Shown here piece by piece: positions 46,017 through 57,992 of a stretch of DNA of 64,000 nucleotides. A program made the position numbers and the translations under genes. Each line of letters opens with the position of its first letter. Within the stretch, counting starts at the first letter, position 1. The DNA lies in contig NC_081415.1 in NCBI RefSeq assembly GCF_030272615.1, forward strand, positions 629,399,240 through 629,463,239. Reading direction: 5' to 3'. The stretch comes from Cryptomeria japonica (Eukaryota > Streptophyta > Pinopsida > Cupressales > Cupressaceae). Below the pieces are notes generated by a model, which searched no databases, was not told the DNA's origin, and saw only the letters and a list, made by a program, of their open reading frames with translations.

Positions 46017-47650
46017 TGTGTGGGAGAAAAAGTGACACTAAGCAAACATGCCTTAATCTCACTTTCAACCACACACTTGTGGAATACGAAAGAGCCTAGA
46101 GGTATCACACAGTTGGCTACTTCTTCTTGTGGAAGAGAGAGCCACGGGCTACCTATTAGGATTTCTATTCCTTTGTTGCAATTGAAAGATGAAATGATGC
46201 AAGTTCAATCCCTAACCCCAAAGTGCAAGTATGAGCAAGATAACAAGATTGCAGAATTGAACTTAAACAATGGAAAGCTGTAAACACAAGGACAAGACAA
46301 GAATGCAAATGCGTACCCGGAGTTAAAATCTGATTGAAAATGTTCAGGACAGGGGCGCGGGCGCCACTGTCCTGATTCTGCCCCTGAAACTACTCCGAAA
46401 ATTGTTGTTTTTGTACTTTGGAAAAGCTGTCAAAAATGTTGTCTGTCAGGAGGACCAGGGCACCGAGCGCCCCTATCCTGGTAGGACCAGGGCGCCCCAC
46501 GCTCCTGTCCTAGCTTTCTGGGCTGGAATTTGGTGTGAAGTTCTGTCTCGGTCTGCTTCTTTCGGATCTGCAACTTGCGGCGTCGTCTGAATTCCAAAAC
46601 CTGCACTTATATCTGAAAAAGTGTGGTGGGCGACTATATAGGGTTTTGCCTTAGTCAAACCCCCGCTTTGGTGATTTCCACCTCCACGAATAGCCAAGTT
46701 GTATTGTAAAAGTAATGTGTGTGCAGACCTTGTGTGTGTGCAAGATCCTAAAATGCATATAAGCAAACTAGAGCAACCTAGAAAGTAAACCCTAATTGCT
46801 TGTAAATGATAATGTAAATGTTCTAAATCAAGATGCAAAGTGATCTAAAGCATGAATAAAGGATATATTGAAGCTTATGCAAAGACATGAAAACAACATG
46901 AAATCATACCCAACCCTTAAGGGAGGAGTACAAGCCAATCTTCAGTCGGTAATCTCCTATTGTTCTTCAATGTCTCCCAAGCCCTAAATGAATGAAATTG
47001 ATGAATGCTTGATGGATGGATGTTGAATGTTATTGAAGTCTTCAAAGATCTGCTCTTTCGCTGCCTAGAAGGTCCTCCAAGCCAAAAATCTGGATCCCCT
47101 TCAAATGAGGAAAGAGAGCTTTTATGTATGAAACCCTAGGTCGTAAATTCGTATTTTGGCCGACCTAGAGATTGAATATCCCGCCAATTTCTTGGGGTTA
47201 AGCTTTATTTTATGATTGGATCGCACTCCTAAAATTTTGAGAAAAATGTCCGGGACCATGTTGCACTCCGGGCGCCACGGTCCCGACAACTTTTCACCAA
47301 ATTTTCAGGGCCATCGGATATGATGATTTTAGAGAGAATCCCGAAGTTACCGGTGATTTTGAGATGTTTTGACCCCCGAAATCAAGCCCCCAAGTTCAAA
47401 ATAGGACCTAATTAGGGTTTTTGATTAAATGATGTATTGGAAGAATAAAATGAAAGGGGCACACTTTAATGAAAAGGGCCCAATTTTATGATGTAGGAAA
47501 TGAGAAAATAGAACCCTAGACCTAATTAATTTAATTAATTAAGTGCTAAAGGGGAAATGCAATGCAAAATGCAAAATGCGCCAAGGCGGGTGCTAAACTA
47601 GGTTTGAAATTGTACCACCCTAGCAAGTGCGTACAATTTACGACACTACA
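46017..47650 (-). repeat. 3' LTR of element D
   Basis: 1634 bp, with two GC-rich units at 46452-46511 and a TATA-like 'ctatata' at 46634-46640. It is followed by 'tttagcccccactttag' (polypurine complement). It is about 80-90 per cent like the LTRs of C by eye. Confidence 0.95.
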
Positions 47651-49301
47651 TTTAGCCCCCACTTTAGCGGTCATATGAACACTACGTGCATATGCAAGCT
47701 AAAGTACAGAAAAGTAAACATTATTTGAAAAAGGATATATCCATAAGTCTGTCGAACGAAGCCCCCAGCGGTATCTGCAGTACACAGTTAGGAACCGCAC
47801 CCTACAAAACACACGTTAGATCACAAAATCACCTAATGCTTACTAAGGAAGGTGATGAAAATTTGAGGGTAGCTATATGCCCCCCCCTATTTCGGCTTGC
47901 TAATTTTAGTGAGTTGAAACAGGGTATCATGTTTACCACTTCGAATTGTTAAAGAATATTGATGACAAATGCTCACAAGAAGATTTGATATGAGATCAAA
48001 AACTAATGGAGAATCATTTGGTAAGAAAGAGGACTAAATCTCAATTCCAACACAACAAAGAGTGTGAGGATTTGAGAGTTCTCTAACACAAGATGAAGGA
48101 TGTAAATGGAAACAAAATGCAAAGAGAAGAAAAGAAAGGAGAAAAGCATGAATACACACATTGGTGATCCATGAGAAGAATAGTGAGAGAGAAAACATGG
48201 ACTTCTCACCCCTAGATCTTGTCTAGGTGATCCATGGGAAAAGGACATGGAAAACTAGCCCCTAGAGTCTGTCTAGGTGATCCATGTAAGGGAGGAGAGT
48301 GAGAAAGTCTAGCCTTATGCCGCTAGTTCCACTCAACCTCGTGCATGTGTGTGTAACTGAGGTTAGAAGCACCTCATAGGAGTCTATGCCCAAGTATGCT
48401 ACAACCTGTATATGTATAGTACAAAAGCGTGACATCTCGCTCTAAGAGTCTGTGCTCTGGTTCCGAGAATAATCACCCTGCATAAAAGAAAAATGGAGAC
48501 ATCTCGCTCTAAGAGTCTGTGCTCTGGTTCCGAGAATGACCCATTGCTCAAAAAGTGTAATGTTTATGTCATAAGTAAAGTAGAACAAGGATACCTACCT
48601 TTATTGCAAAAGAAGATACCCAAAAAATGCAACAATGTCATAGATCCAAGCAAGAGAGTTTTGCACTCTTTAAGCAAGGATAAGATAGTTGAAAAGGGAT
48701 ATCTTGTAATATGTGTAAAGGAGATCCTTAGAGGAGAAGAGATCTTTGTACAAAAAGACACCTATCCCCGAGAGGACAAATATAACATCTTCTAGAATAA
48801 GACAAAGAAGAGAATAAGAATGCAATACTTCCTTCTTTTGCGAGGTGAAAGTGATTCTTAATGAAGGATGATGCTCTTTTTAACCCAATCGGGAGAGTGA
48901 ATTCATTATGGATGTATTTTACCAAGTGCAAAAGAGGTTGTAGTCAAGGACTTACACCTTGAACAAACAACAACAAATGCGTACAAGGCATAACATCAAG
49001 TAATAAAGTCCACACCATCCACAAAATAGGAAAAAGTGGATCCTTAGATAAAAATAAGGAACGATCATTGCCTCAATGAGAAGGACTTACACAATCTTCT
49101 AGGGAGAGATTTGGACATAAGCAAAAGAAGAGATGTATGAAATCACTCTTGTCCCCATAAGAACAAGAAAATTAGGCTATTATGTTGCTTCAAGAAAAAA
49201 TATGATTGCACTTGAAATTGTACCATCATGAATGACAATGAGCCCCCAGTAAATGAGCTACCAATGTCACATAATGATGAGCAACATAATAGCCATTAAT
49301 G
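47651..49301 (-). other. Non-coding 3' region of element D
   Basis: The first 300 bp match C beside its 3' LTR. The rest has no gene. It holds repeated 'ctaggtgatccatg' phrases (48165-48285) and a 40-bp exact direct repeat (listed separately). A 100-codon plus-strand frame at 48493-48795 starts inside that repeat and has no recognised motif. Confidence 0.6.
48431..48537. repeat. 40-bp direct repeat in element D
   Basis: 48431-48470 and 48498-48537 are identical over 40 bases (beginning 'gacatctcgctctaagagtc'), 27 bp apart. Confidence 0.9.
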
Positions 49302-52300
49302 TTATTTAAAGACATGATAGATTGAATAAGGTATTTGAATATGACATGTTAAATGCTCAACTATAAGTGAGATCAAAAACATGTATAAAATGATGAAAAT
49401 TGAAGAAGAAAAGTCACATGAAATCTTAGAAGAGGGATGAGTGTAATTTATTAGAGCCTTATCCCTAGAGGAAAGGACTTTATGATGAATAGGAGATAAA
49501 GATTCATAAGTGGATTTAGAAATTTGAGGGGATTCATAAAGAGATTTGTTCATTGCCAAGATTTCCTTATGAGGGGAATGAGAGTTGATAGAAGTAGAAG
49601 ATGATTTAGTTGAAGTGAGATCATCATCACTACTAAATATAGCATTCACATTGAGAGATGGGCTTTTAGATGCTTTGGTACGTTTGCAGGGATTATAGCC
49701 GAGTCCAAAGGCATAATTGTGAAAATTAGTCTCTAGAGGAACTTTTATCCCTTGTTCATGAGTGCCACAACCATTTCCATGATACCCATGCTTAGCAAAA
49801 ATGCGAAAACCGCGACCATAACGATCAGACATTTCAGGAAGAGAAGGTGGTTTTTCATAGGACAAAGAATCAAACTCTTCATAATTAGAGGTGTGAGGAG
49901 AAGAATTTTGAGAAGCAGCCACAAAATTATTGCTCATAGGTTCAGGTAAGATTGATTGATTTTTAGTTTCTTCCTTCTTTTTAACTTTAAACTCTCTAGG
50001 AGGAACCCTATACTCACCTACAAAGGTGGGATTAAAGCCAAGAGACCCCCAATCGTCTTCTGCGAGAACCTTCTCAGGATCAAAAGCCTCTTCATGTGTA
50101 GATTCAAGTCAAGAAGAATCTTCCTCAGGAGCTTTAGATTCATCCAAAGAATTTTGCTTATCAGAGGGTAAGGATTCATCCATAGGTATCTTGTTTAACG
50201 AGTCATCACTAGAAGAGGAAGGCTTAGAAGAACTCCCTTTGGAAGTAGATGTTTGCAAACAAGCTTGAAGTTTAGTATCACCTATCAAGGTATATGTCTT
50301 ATTGTTATAAATAAATTTAACTTGTCTATGCAATGTAGAGGGGACAACTTGCATACTATGAATCCAAGGTCTCCCTAATAACAAGTTGTATGTTAGATTT
50401 CCCGACATAACATGGATGGGAGTAGGCAAAGTAACAGGTCCCACTGTGACGGGTAAGGTGATAATACCTAATGAAGACTTAGCCACATTATCAAAACCTC
50501 GAAAGGGACGAGAGTCAGGCTCAATAAGGGATGTATCCACATTCATCTTATGCAATAGATTAATGCTACACACATTAAGGCCAGAGCCATTATCTACCAG
50601 TGTTCGTCTTATAGCCGTGTCATTTATGATAACCACAATCATCAAGGGATCATATTGATGTTGAATTTCACTAGTAGGCAACTCATCTTGAGTAAACACA
50701 ATTTGAGCTTTAGGATTCATCACAGAGTTAACCAAAGATACTATATTACTAGATGTATTAGGTGGAGGAACATTCAAATCTTTCAAGGCATCTTGTAACA
50801 TTCCATGATGAACGGAAGAAGTTTGGATCAAATCCCAAAGGGATATCTTAGCAGGGGTAGCTTTAAGTTGTTCTATGAGATCATAGTCCTTACTAAGAAT
50901 TTGTGAAATACGAGGAGCTTGAGGAAGAATAGGTTGGGAAGGAGGAAGTGAAGTTGGGATAACTGGAGGAGGATTAGGTTGCCTATTGTTTCTTGTATTA
51001 TAAGTATGGGCAACCGCATGATAACTCTCTCTAGTTAATTTCTTAGCATACTCATAAGGGCTCTTAGAAGAATAACCTCCTTGCACAGTAATAATAGGTT
51101 TCTTAGGAGTGCAAAAAGAATCATTAGCATAACCACCTTGAACCACTAAGATAGGCTTATTTAAAGGTTGAGAATTTTGAGAAGGACAAGCACCTTGGAT
51201 AGTGAAGAGAGGTTTGTTAGGTGTTTCATTCACATGTATCAAATTGATTGAGGATGGTTTAGAGGAATGAACAAAAGTGTTGGAAGAATTATTGATAGTC
51301 TTCTCTTGCACTAAAATCTCATCACGGATTAAATCAATTTTAGGAGAGAGACAAGGGGTAGGCATTGATGTTCTAGTAGGAAGAGTAATACTAGGAAAGG
51401 TCATATCATCCATTATCATCAAAGGATCTACATGGGGAATAAACTCTCTAGGAGAAGGATCAACATTACTCTCTAAAGTCTCACTTTTGAGAGGGAGACC
51501 TTTGAAAGAAATGTTAACCATCTTGCTTTGAACCAGGGTTTCCTTATGAGTAGAACCAAGTTGAGGAGAGGGAGATGCTTTATTTTTAGAGGGAGAATAA
51601 TTGAGATTCAAGGAAGGGGAGAAACTATCAAGGGAGTTTCCAATCTTGATTTCATCCCCTTTGGCTAGGGGTAGAGAATAATCTATACCTTCTTCTAATG
51701 GTTCATCCCAAATAGTGAGGTTGTTGAAAGGAATGTTTGAAGTATTGTCAATTTCGGGAGAGGAGATAACATTGTTTATTAATTCCTCATCCTTAGGAGG
51801 GAGAGCATCAATAGATGTGTTAAACTCATCCTCTTTCCTCAAAATATGTTCAATAGGGGAGAGAGAATTAAGGAAATTGCTTATTATTTCATCTTCTTTC
51901 TGTAAGGGATGCTTATGGGTAAGACCAACTTTAGGAGAAGGGTAAGCATTTACCATTAATTCATCATCTCTAGTGGGAATTTTGTTGGAAAAGGAAAGGC
52001 CATCACTAGGAAATGTAGGGATAATGTCATCTTCTTGCACAAAAGGATCAAGGGCATCATTCAACAAAGCATGATCATATCTATTAAAAGGTTTATCTTT
52101 TGATTCAAAAGGAGATATCTCTTCATAGAGGGGATCATTGAAAACAACCATGTTACTAGATTTAGTGGAAGAGCTGATAGGAATGTACCCTTGAGAGGAA
52201 TCATTCAACTTATCTTTCTCATCACAACGAAATGGCATAGTAACAATGTTTATGAGTTTTTGGTAAAATGAAGGTTTGGTATATTTAGGTTTCAAAAATT

Positions 52301-52367
52301 CATCTAAAGCTTCATCTAACTCATAATCATCACAAATATGAACATCTTGCAAATAAAAATCTGACAT
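49302..52367 (-). pseudogene. Gag-protease-G-patch polyprotein of element D
   Basis: Frame 50109-52367 (752 residues) continues in the same frame after one TGA (50109-50111) to 49302. N-terminus 'MSDFYLQDVHICDDYELDEA' as in C. The long central part is rich in S, P, N and acidic residues and is about 120 residues longer than in C. Conserved 'YDLIEQLKATPAKISLWDLI' precedes the protease ('TAIRRTLVDNGSGLNVCS', catalytic D in DNGSG; 'LTYNLLLGRPWIHSM'). After the stop a G-patch-like motif reads 'GRGFRIFAKHGYHGNGCGTH', 'EQGIKVPLE'. The TGA corresponds to CGA in C (54661-54663). Without pol it would depend on enzymes from C-type elements. Confidence 0.9.
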
Positions 52368-52500
52368 TTTGAAATTGCATAAAATTTAAACACACAATGC
52401 AAAGAAAAACACTTTTTTTTTTTTTTAATGAAAACGAAATGAAAACACATTAAATCTAGATCTAGATCTAACAAATGCAATGCAAGAGGGAGCAATGATA

Positions 52501-52520
52501 GATTCACGTCGGGTTCACCA
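52501..52520 (-). other. Primer binding site of element D (Trp-tRNA type)
   Basis: 'gattcacgtcgggttcacca' on plus ends in CCA like a tRNA 3' end, three bases from the LTR. From memory it matches the T-arm and acceptor of plant tRNA-Trp. It is identical to the PBS of C. Confidence 0.8.
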
Positions 52521-52523
52521 AAA

Positions 52524-54187
52524 TGTGTGGGAGAAAAAGTGACACTAAGCAAACATGCCTTAATCTCACTTTCAACCACACACTTGTGGAATATGAAAGA
52601 GCCTAGAGGTATCACACAGTTGGCTACTTCTTCTTGTGGAAGAGAGAGCCACGGGCTACCTATTAGGATTTCTATTCCTTTGTTGCAATTGAAAGATGAA
52701 ATGATGCAAGTTCAATCCCTAACCCCAAAGTGCAAGTATGAGCAAGATAACAAGATTGCAGAATTGAACTTAAACAATGGAAAGCTGTAAACACAAGGAC
52801 AAGACAAGAATGCAAATGCATACCCAGAGTTAAAATCTGACTGAAAATGTTCGGGACAGGGGCGCGGGCGCCACTGTCCTGATTTTGCCCCTGAAACTAC
52901 TCCGAAAACTGTTGTTTTTGTACTTTGGAAAAGCTGTCAAAAATGTTGTCTATCAGGAGGACCAGGGCGCCCAGCGCCCCTGTCCCAAGGACCAGGGCAC
53001 CCAGCGCCCCTGTCCTGGCAGGACCAGGGTGCCCCACGCTCCTGTCCTAGCTTTCTGGGCTGGAATTTGGTGTGAAGTTCTGTCTCGGTCTGCTTCTTTT
53101 GGATCTGCAACTTGCGGCATCGTCTGAATTCCGAAACCTGCACTTATATCTGAAAAAGTGTGGTGGGCGGCTATATAGGGTTTTGCCTTAGTCAAACCCC
53201 CACTTTGGTGATTTCCACCTCCACGAATAGCCAAGTTGTATTGTAAAAGTAATGTGTGTGCAGACCTTGTGTGTGTGCAAGATCCTAAAATGCAAGTAAG
53301 CAAACTAGAGCAACCTAGAAAGTAAACCCTAATTGCTTGTAAATGATAATGTAAATGTTCTAAATCAAGATGCAAAGTGATCTAAAGCATGAATAAAGGA
53401 TATATTGAAGCTTATGCAAAGACATGAAAACAACATGAAATCATACCCAACCCTTAAGGGAGGAGTACAAGCCAATCTTCAGTCGGTAATCTCCTATTGT
53501 TCTTCAATGTCTCCCAAGCCCTAAATGAATGAAATTGATGAATGCTTGATGGATGGATGTTGAATGTTATTGAAGTCTTCAAAGATCTGCTCTTTCGCTG
53601 CCTAGAAGGTCCTCCAAGCCAAAAATCTGGATCCCCTTCAAATGAGGAAAGAGAGCTTTTATGTATGAAACCCTAGGTCGTAAATTCGTATTTTGGCCGA
53701 CCTAGAGATTGAATATCCCACCAATTTCTTGGGGTTAAGCTTTATTTTATGATTGGATCGCACTCCTAAAATTTCGGGAAAAATGTTCGGGACCATGTTG
53801 CACTCCGGGCGCCACGGTCCCAACAACTTTTCACCAAATTTTCAGGGCCGTCGGATATGATGATTTTAGAGAGAATCCCGAAGTTACAGGTGATTTCGAG
53901 ATGTTTTGACCCCCGAAATCAAGCCCCCAAGTTCAAAATAGGACCTAATTAGGGTTTTTGATTAAATGATGTATTGGAAGAATAAAATGAAAGGGGCACA
54001 CTTTAATGAAAAGGGCCCAATTTTATGATGTAGGAAATGATAAAATAGAACCCTAGACCTAATTAATTTAATTAATTAAGTGCTAAAGGGGAAATGCAAT
54101 GCAAAATGCAAAATGCGCCAAGGCGGGTGCTAAACTAGGTGTGAAATTGTACCACCCTAGCAAGTGCGTACAATTTACGACGCTACA
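52524..54187 (-). repeat. 5' LTR of element D
   Basis: 1664 bp, three GC-rich units (52957-53048) against two in the partner, and a TATA-like 'ctatatag' at 53171-53178. It adjoins the PBS. Confidence 0.95.
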
Positions 54188-54192
54188 GAAAT

Positions 54193-56184
54193 AACATTAA
54201 CACTAATGCATGGTCTTTTAGAAGTTTTAGTGCGCTTGCAAGGATTATAGCCAAGTCCAAAGGCGTAACTGTGAAAATTACTCTCTAGAGGAACTTTTAT
54301 CCCTTGTTCATGAGCACCACAACCATTTCCATGATACCCATGCTTAGCAAAAATGCGAAAACCACGACCATAACGATCAGCCATTTCAGGAAGAGAAGGT
54401 GGTTTTTCATAAGACAACGAATCAAACTCTTCATAATTAGACGTGTGAGGAGAAGACGTTTGAGAAGCGGCCACAAAATTATTACTCATAGGTTCGGGTA
54501 AGATTGATTGATTTTTAGCTTCTTTCTTCTTTTCAACTTTAAGCTCTCTAGAAGGAACCTTATATTCACCCACAAAGGTAGGATTAAAATCAAGGGATCC
54601 CCAATCGTCGTCTTCGAGGATCTTCCCAGGATCAAAATCCTTCTTATGTGTAGTTTCAAGTCGAGAAGAATCTTCTCCAAGAGCTCCAGACTCATCCAAA
54701 GAATTTTGATCATCGGAGAGCGAGGATTCACCGATAGGTATCTTATTTAAAGATTCATCACTAGATGAGGACGGCTTAGAAGAACCCCCCTTAGAAGTGG
54801 ATGTTTGCAAACAAGCTTGAAAATTAGTATCACCTATCAAGGTATATGTCTTATTGTTATAAATAAATTTAACTTGTCTATGCAATGTAGAAGGGACAGC
54901 TTGCATACTGTGAATCCAAGGTCTCCCCAGTAGCAAGTTGTACGTTAGATTTCCCGACATAACATGGATAGGTGTAGGCAAAGTAACAGGCCCCACTGTG
55001 ATGGGTAAGGTGATAGTACCTAATGAAGTTTTAGCCACATTATCAAAGCCTCGAATAGGACGAGAGTCCGGTTCAATTAAGGATGTATCCACATTCATCT
55101 TATGCAAAAGATTAATGCTACACACATTAAGACCAGAGCCATTATCTACTAGTGTTCGCCTTATAGCAGTGTCTTTCATGATAACCACAATCATCAAGGG
55201 ATCATATTGATGTTGGATTTCACTAGTAGGCAACTCATCTTGGGTAAACACAATTTGAGCTTTAGGATTCATCACAGAGTTAACCAAAGATGCTATATTA
55301 CTAGATGTATTCGGTGGAGGAACATTCAAATCTTTCAAGGCATCTTGTAACATTCCATGATGAGCGGAAGAAGTTTGAATCAAATCCCAAAGGGATATCT
55401 TAGCAGGGGTAGCTTTAAGTTGTTCTATGAGATCATATTCCTTACTAAGAACTTGCGAAATACGGGGAGCTTGTGGAAGAATCGGTTGAGGATTCGGAAG
55501 GGAAACTGGGATAACAGGAGGAGGACTAGGTTGCCTATTATTTCTGGTATGATAAGTATGGGCAACCGCATGATAACTCTCTCTAGTTATTTGCTTGGCA
55601 TAATTATAAGGACTTATAGGCTTTCTTCCTTGCACTGTGATGATTGGTTTATTCGAAGTACGAAAGGAATCACAATCATACCCTCCTTGGACAGTAAGGA
55701 GAGGTGATTTAGGATTTTGAAAGGTGGGAGAAGGATAAGCTCCTTGGACTTCAAAGAGAGGCTTTTTATGCTCATTCAAGTTTATCATGTTAACTAATTT
55801 AGAAGTCTTGTTCTTGTTTAGAGATTTTGATAAAGCCACAAAGTCATCAAGAGCATCATCCAACAAAGCATGATCATATCTATTAAAAGGTTTATCCTTT
55901 GATTCAAAAGGAGACATCTCCTCATAGAGGGGATTGTTGAAAACAACCATGTTACTAGATTTAGTGGAAGAGTTGATAGGAATGTACCCTTGAGGGGACT
56001 CATTCAACTTATCTTTCTCATCACAACGAAATGGCATAGTAACAAGGTTTATGAGTTTTTGGTAAAATGAAGGTTTGGCATCTTTAGGGTTCAAAAACTC
56101 ATCTAAAGCTTCATCTAATTCATCTTGGCTATACTCATAATAATCATCATAAGCATGAACATTTTGCAAATAAAAGTCTGACAT
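54193..56184 (-). pseudogene. Gag-protease-G-patch part of element C gag-pol
   Basis: About 660 open residues from ATG 56182-56184. N-terminus 'MSDFYLQNVHAYDDYYEY'; conserved block 'ESYHAVAHTYHTRNNRQPSP'; 'YDLIEQLKATPAKISLWDLI'; retropepsin 'TAIRRTLVDNGSGLNVCSIN' at about residue 330, with 'LTYNLLLGRPWIHSM'; then G-patch-like 'FRIFAKHGYHGNGCGAHEQG'. The central S/P-rich region is shorter than in D. The frame is intact up to the D insertion, and past it continues into pol, so gag-pol was one frame with no shift. Gag would package RNA; G-patch domains after protease are also known in betaretroviruses. Confidence 0.92.
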
Positions 56185-56232
56185 TTTGAAATAAAAAGTG
56201 CATGAAATCTAAACACACAATGCAAAGAAATA

Positions 56233-56258
56233 CACTCCTTTTTTTTTTTTTTTTTCTT
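56233..56258. repeat. Poly-T tract in the leader of C
   Basis: A T-rich run (poly-A on the sense strand) just upstream of gag. D has the equivalent run at 52410-52427. Confidence 0.8.
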
Positions 56259-56335
56259 TTTAATGAAAATGAAATGAAAACACACTAAATCTAGATCTAG
56301 ATCTAATAGATGCAATGCAAGAAGAAGCAATGATA

Positions 56336-56355
56336 GATTCACGTCGGGTTCACCA
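56336..56355 (-). other. Primer binding site of element C (Trp-tRNA type)
   Basis: 'gattcacgtcgggttcacca' on plus, three bases from the 5' LTR; same as in D. Confidence 0.8.
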
Positions 56356-56358
56356 AAA

Positions 56359-57987
56359 TGTGCGGGGGAAAAAGCGAGACTAGGTTATCATGCCCTAATC
56401 CTACCTCTTGTCACACACTATGGAATACGAAAGAGCCTAGAGGTATCGCACAATTGGCTACTTCTTTTTGTGAAAGAGAGAGCCACGGGCTACCTATTAG
56501 GGTTTCTATTCCTTTGTTGTAATGGAAAGGTAAGATTATGCAAGTTCAATTCTTAACCCTAAAATGCAAGTATGAGCTAACAACAAGATTACAGAATTGA
56601 ACTTAAACAATGGAAAGCTATAAATACAAGGACGAAATAAGAATGCAGATGTGTACCCGGAGTCAAAATCGGACTGAAAATGTGCGGGACGGGGGCGCGG
56701 GCGCCACTGTCCTGAAAACTGCATCGGAAATTGTCGTTCTGCACTCTGAAACACTGTCAGGAAGCTGTCTGAAAGCTGTCTGTCCGGAGGACCAAGGCGC
56801 CCAGCGCCTTTGTCCCAGGGACCAGGGCGCCCACCGCTCCTGTCCCAATCTTCTGCTCTGCAATTTGATACAGAGTGTTGTTTCGACCTGTTCTCTCCGG
56901 ATCTGTATCCTGCGGCGTCGTCCGAGTCCCGAACCTGCACTTATATCTGAAAAATGGGATGGGCGGCTATATAGGGTTTTGCCTTAGTCAAACCCCCGCT
57001 TCGGTGATTTCCACCTCCATTGATAGCCAAGTTGTTTTGTAAAATGTATTGTGTGTGCAGACCTAGTGTGTGTGCAAGGTCTTAAAATGCAAGAGAGCAA
57101 GCTAGAGCAACCTAGAAAGTAAACCCTAATTGCTTGTAAATGATAATGTAAATGCTCTAAATCAAGATGCAAAGTGATCTAAAGCATGAATGAAGGATAT
57201 ATATTGAAGCTTTATGCAAAGACATGAAAACAACATGAAATCATACCCAACCCTCAAGGGAGAGGTACAAGCCAATCTTCAGTCGGTAATCTCCTATTGT
57301 TCTTCAATGTCTTCCAAGCCCTAAATGGATGAATGGAATTGATGAATTCTTGATAGAGGGATGTTGTAAGATGTTGAAGTCTTCAAAGATCTACTCTTTC
57401 GTTGCATATGAAGTTCCTGGAAACAAAAATCCGATCCTTTCAAATGAAGAAAGAGAGCTCTTATGTATGAAACCCTAGGTCGCAATTTCGTCTTTTGGCC
57501 GACCTAGAGATTGAATATCCTGCCAATTTCTTGGGGTTAAGCTTTATTTTATGATTGGATCGCGCTCCTAAAATTTCGAGAAAAATGTCCGGGACCGTGT
57601 GCACTCCGGGCGCCACGGTCCCGACTACTTTTCACCAAATTTTCAGGGCCATCAGATATGATGATTTTAGAGAGAATCCCGAAGTTACAGGTGATTTCGA
57701 GATGTTTTGACCCCCGAAATCAAGCCCCCAAGCTCAGAATAGGGCCTAATTAGGGTTTTTGATTAAGTGATGTATTGGAGGAATAAAATGAAAGGGGCAC
57801 GCTTTAATGAAAGGGCCCGACTTTGTGATGTGGAAAATGGTAAAATAGAACCTTTAGACCTAATTAATTCGATGAATTAAGTGCTAAAGGGGAAATGCAA
57901 TGCAAAATGCAACTGCGCCAAGGCGGGTGCTAAACTAGGTGTTAAATTGTACTGCCTTAGCAAGTGCATACAATTTATGACATTACA
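56359..57987 (-). repeat. 5' LTR of element C
   Basis: 1629 bp, TG...CA. The TATA-like 'ctatatag' at 56977-56984 gives, on the minus strand, a U3 of about 1 kb and about 600 bp of R-U5 that contains the GC-rich units (56789-56849). Confidence 0.95.
56977..56984 (-). promoter_or_regulatory. Putative TATA box of the Tat LTR promoter
   Basis: 'ctatatag' sits in a GC-rich context and is conserved in all four C/D LTRs (37673, 46634, 53171, 56977). It lies far from other TATA-like sequence and is placed so that transcription would run leftward into gag. Inferred only from position and conservation. Confidence 0.5.
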
Positions 57988-57992
57988 ATCAT

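Larger units (their letters stand above)
46017..54187 (-). mobile_element. Non-autonomous Tat-type element D inside C
   Basis: LTRs 46017-47650 and 52524-54187, with perfect target duplication 'gaaat' (46012-46016, 54188-54192). The PBS at 52501-52520 and polypurine tract are the same as in C. The interior (about 4.9 kb) has only a gag-protease-G-patch frame (49302-52367). No RT, RNase H, integrase or PMD was found. The 1.6-kb spacer before the 3' LTR is unique except its last 300 bp. Its LTRs are close to each other, so the insertion is fairly recent. Confidence 0.95.
37032..57987 (-). mobile_element. Ty3/gypsy Tat-type retrotransposon C (about 12.8 kb without D)
   Basis: 3' LTR 37032-38693 and 5' LTR 56359-57987, with perfect target duplication 'atcat' (37027-37031, 57988-57992) inside the LTR of B. 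The PBS at 56336-56355 matches the 3' end of a tRNA that I recall as Trp. On minus: gag-protease-G-patch (54193-56184), then pol with RT, RNase H, a second RNase H and integrase (42465-46016). The second RNase H is the mark of the Tat group. Between pol and the 3' LTR lies an antisense PMD gene (39250-41861). D interrupts gag-pol. Confidence 0.95.

Noticed and set aside
56336-56355. A tRNA gene next to the C and D LTRs
   Set aside because: Only the 3' 20 bases of a tRNA are present, adjoining an LTR. That is a primer binding site.
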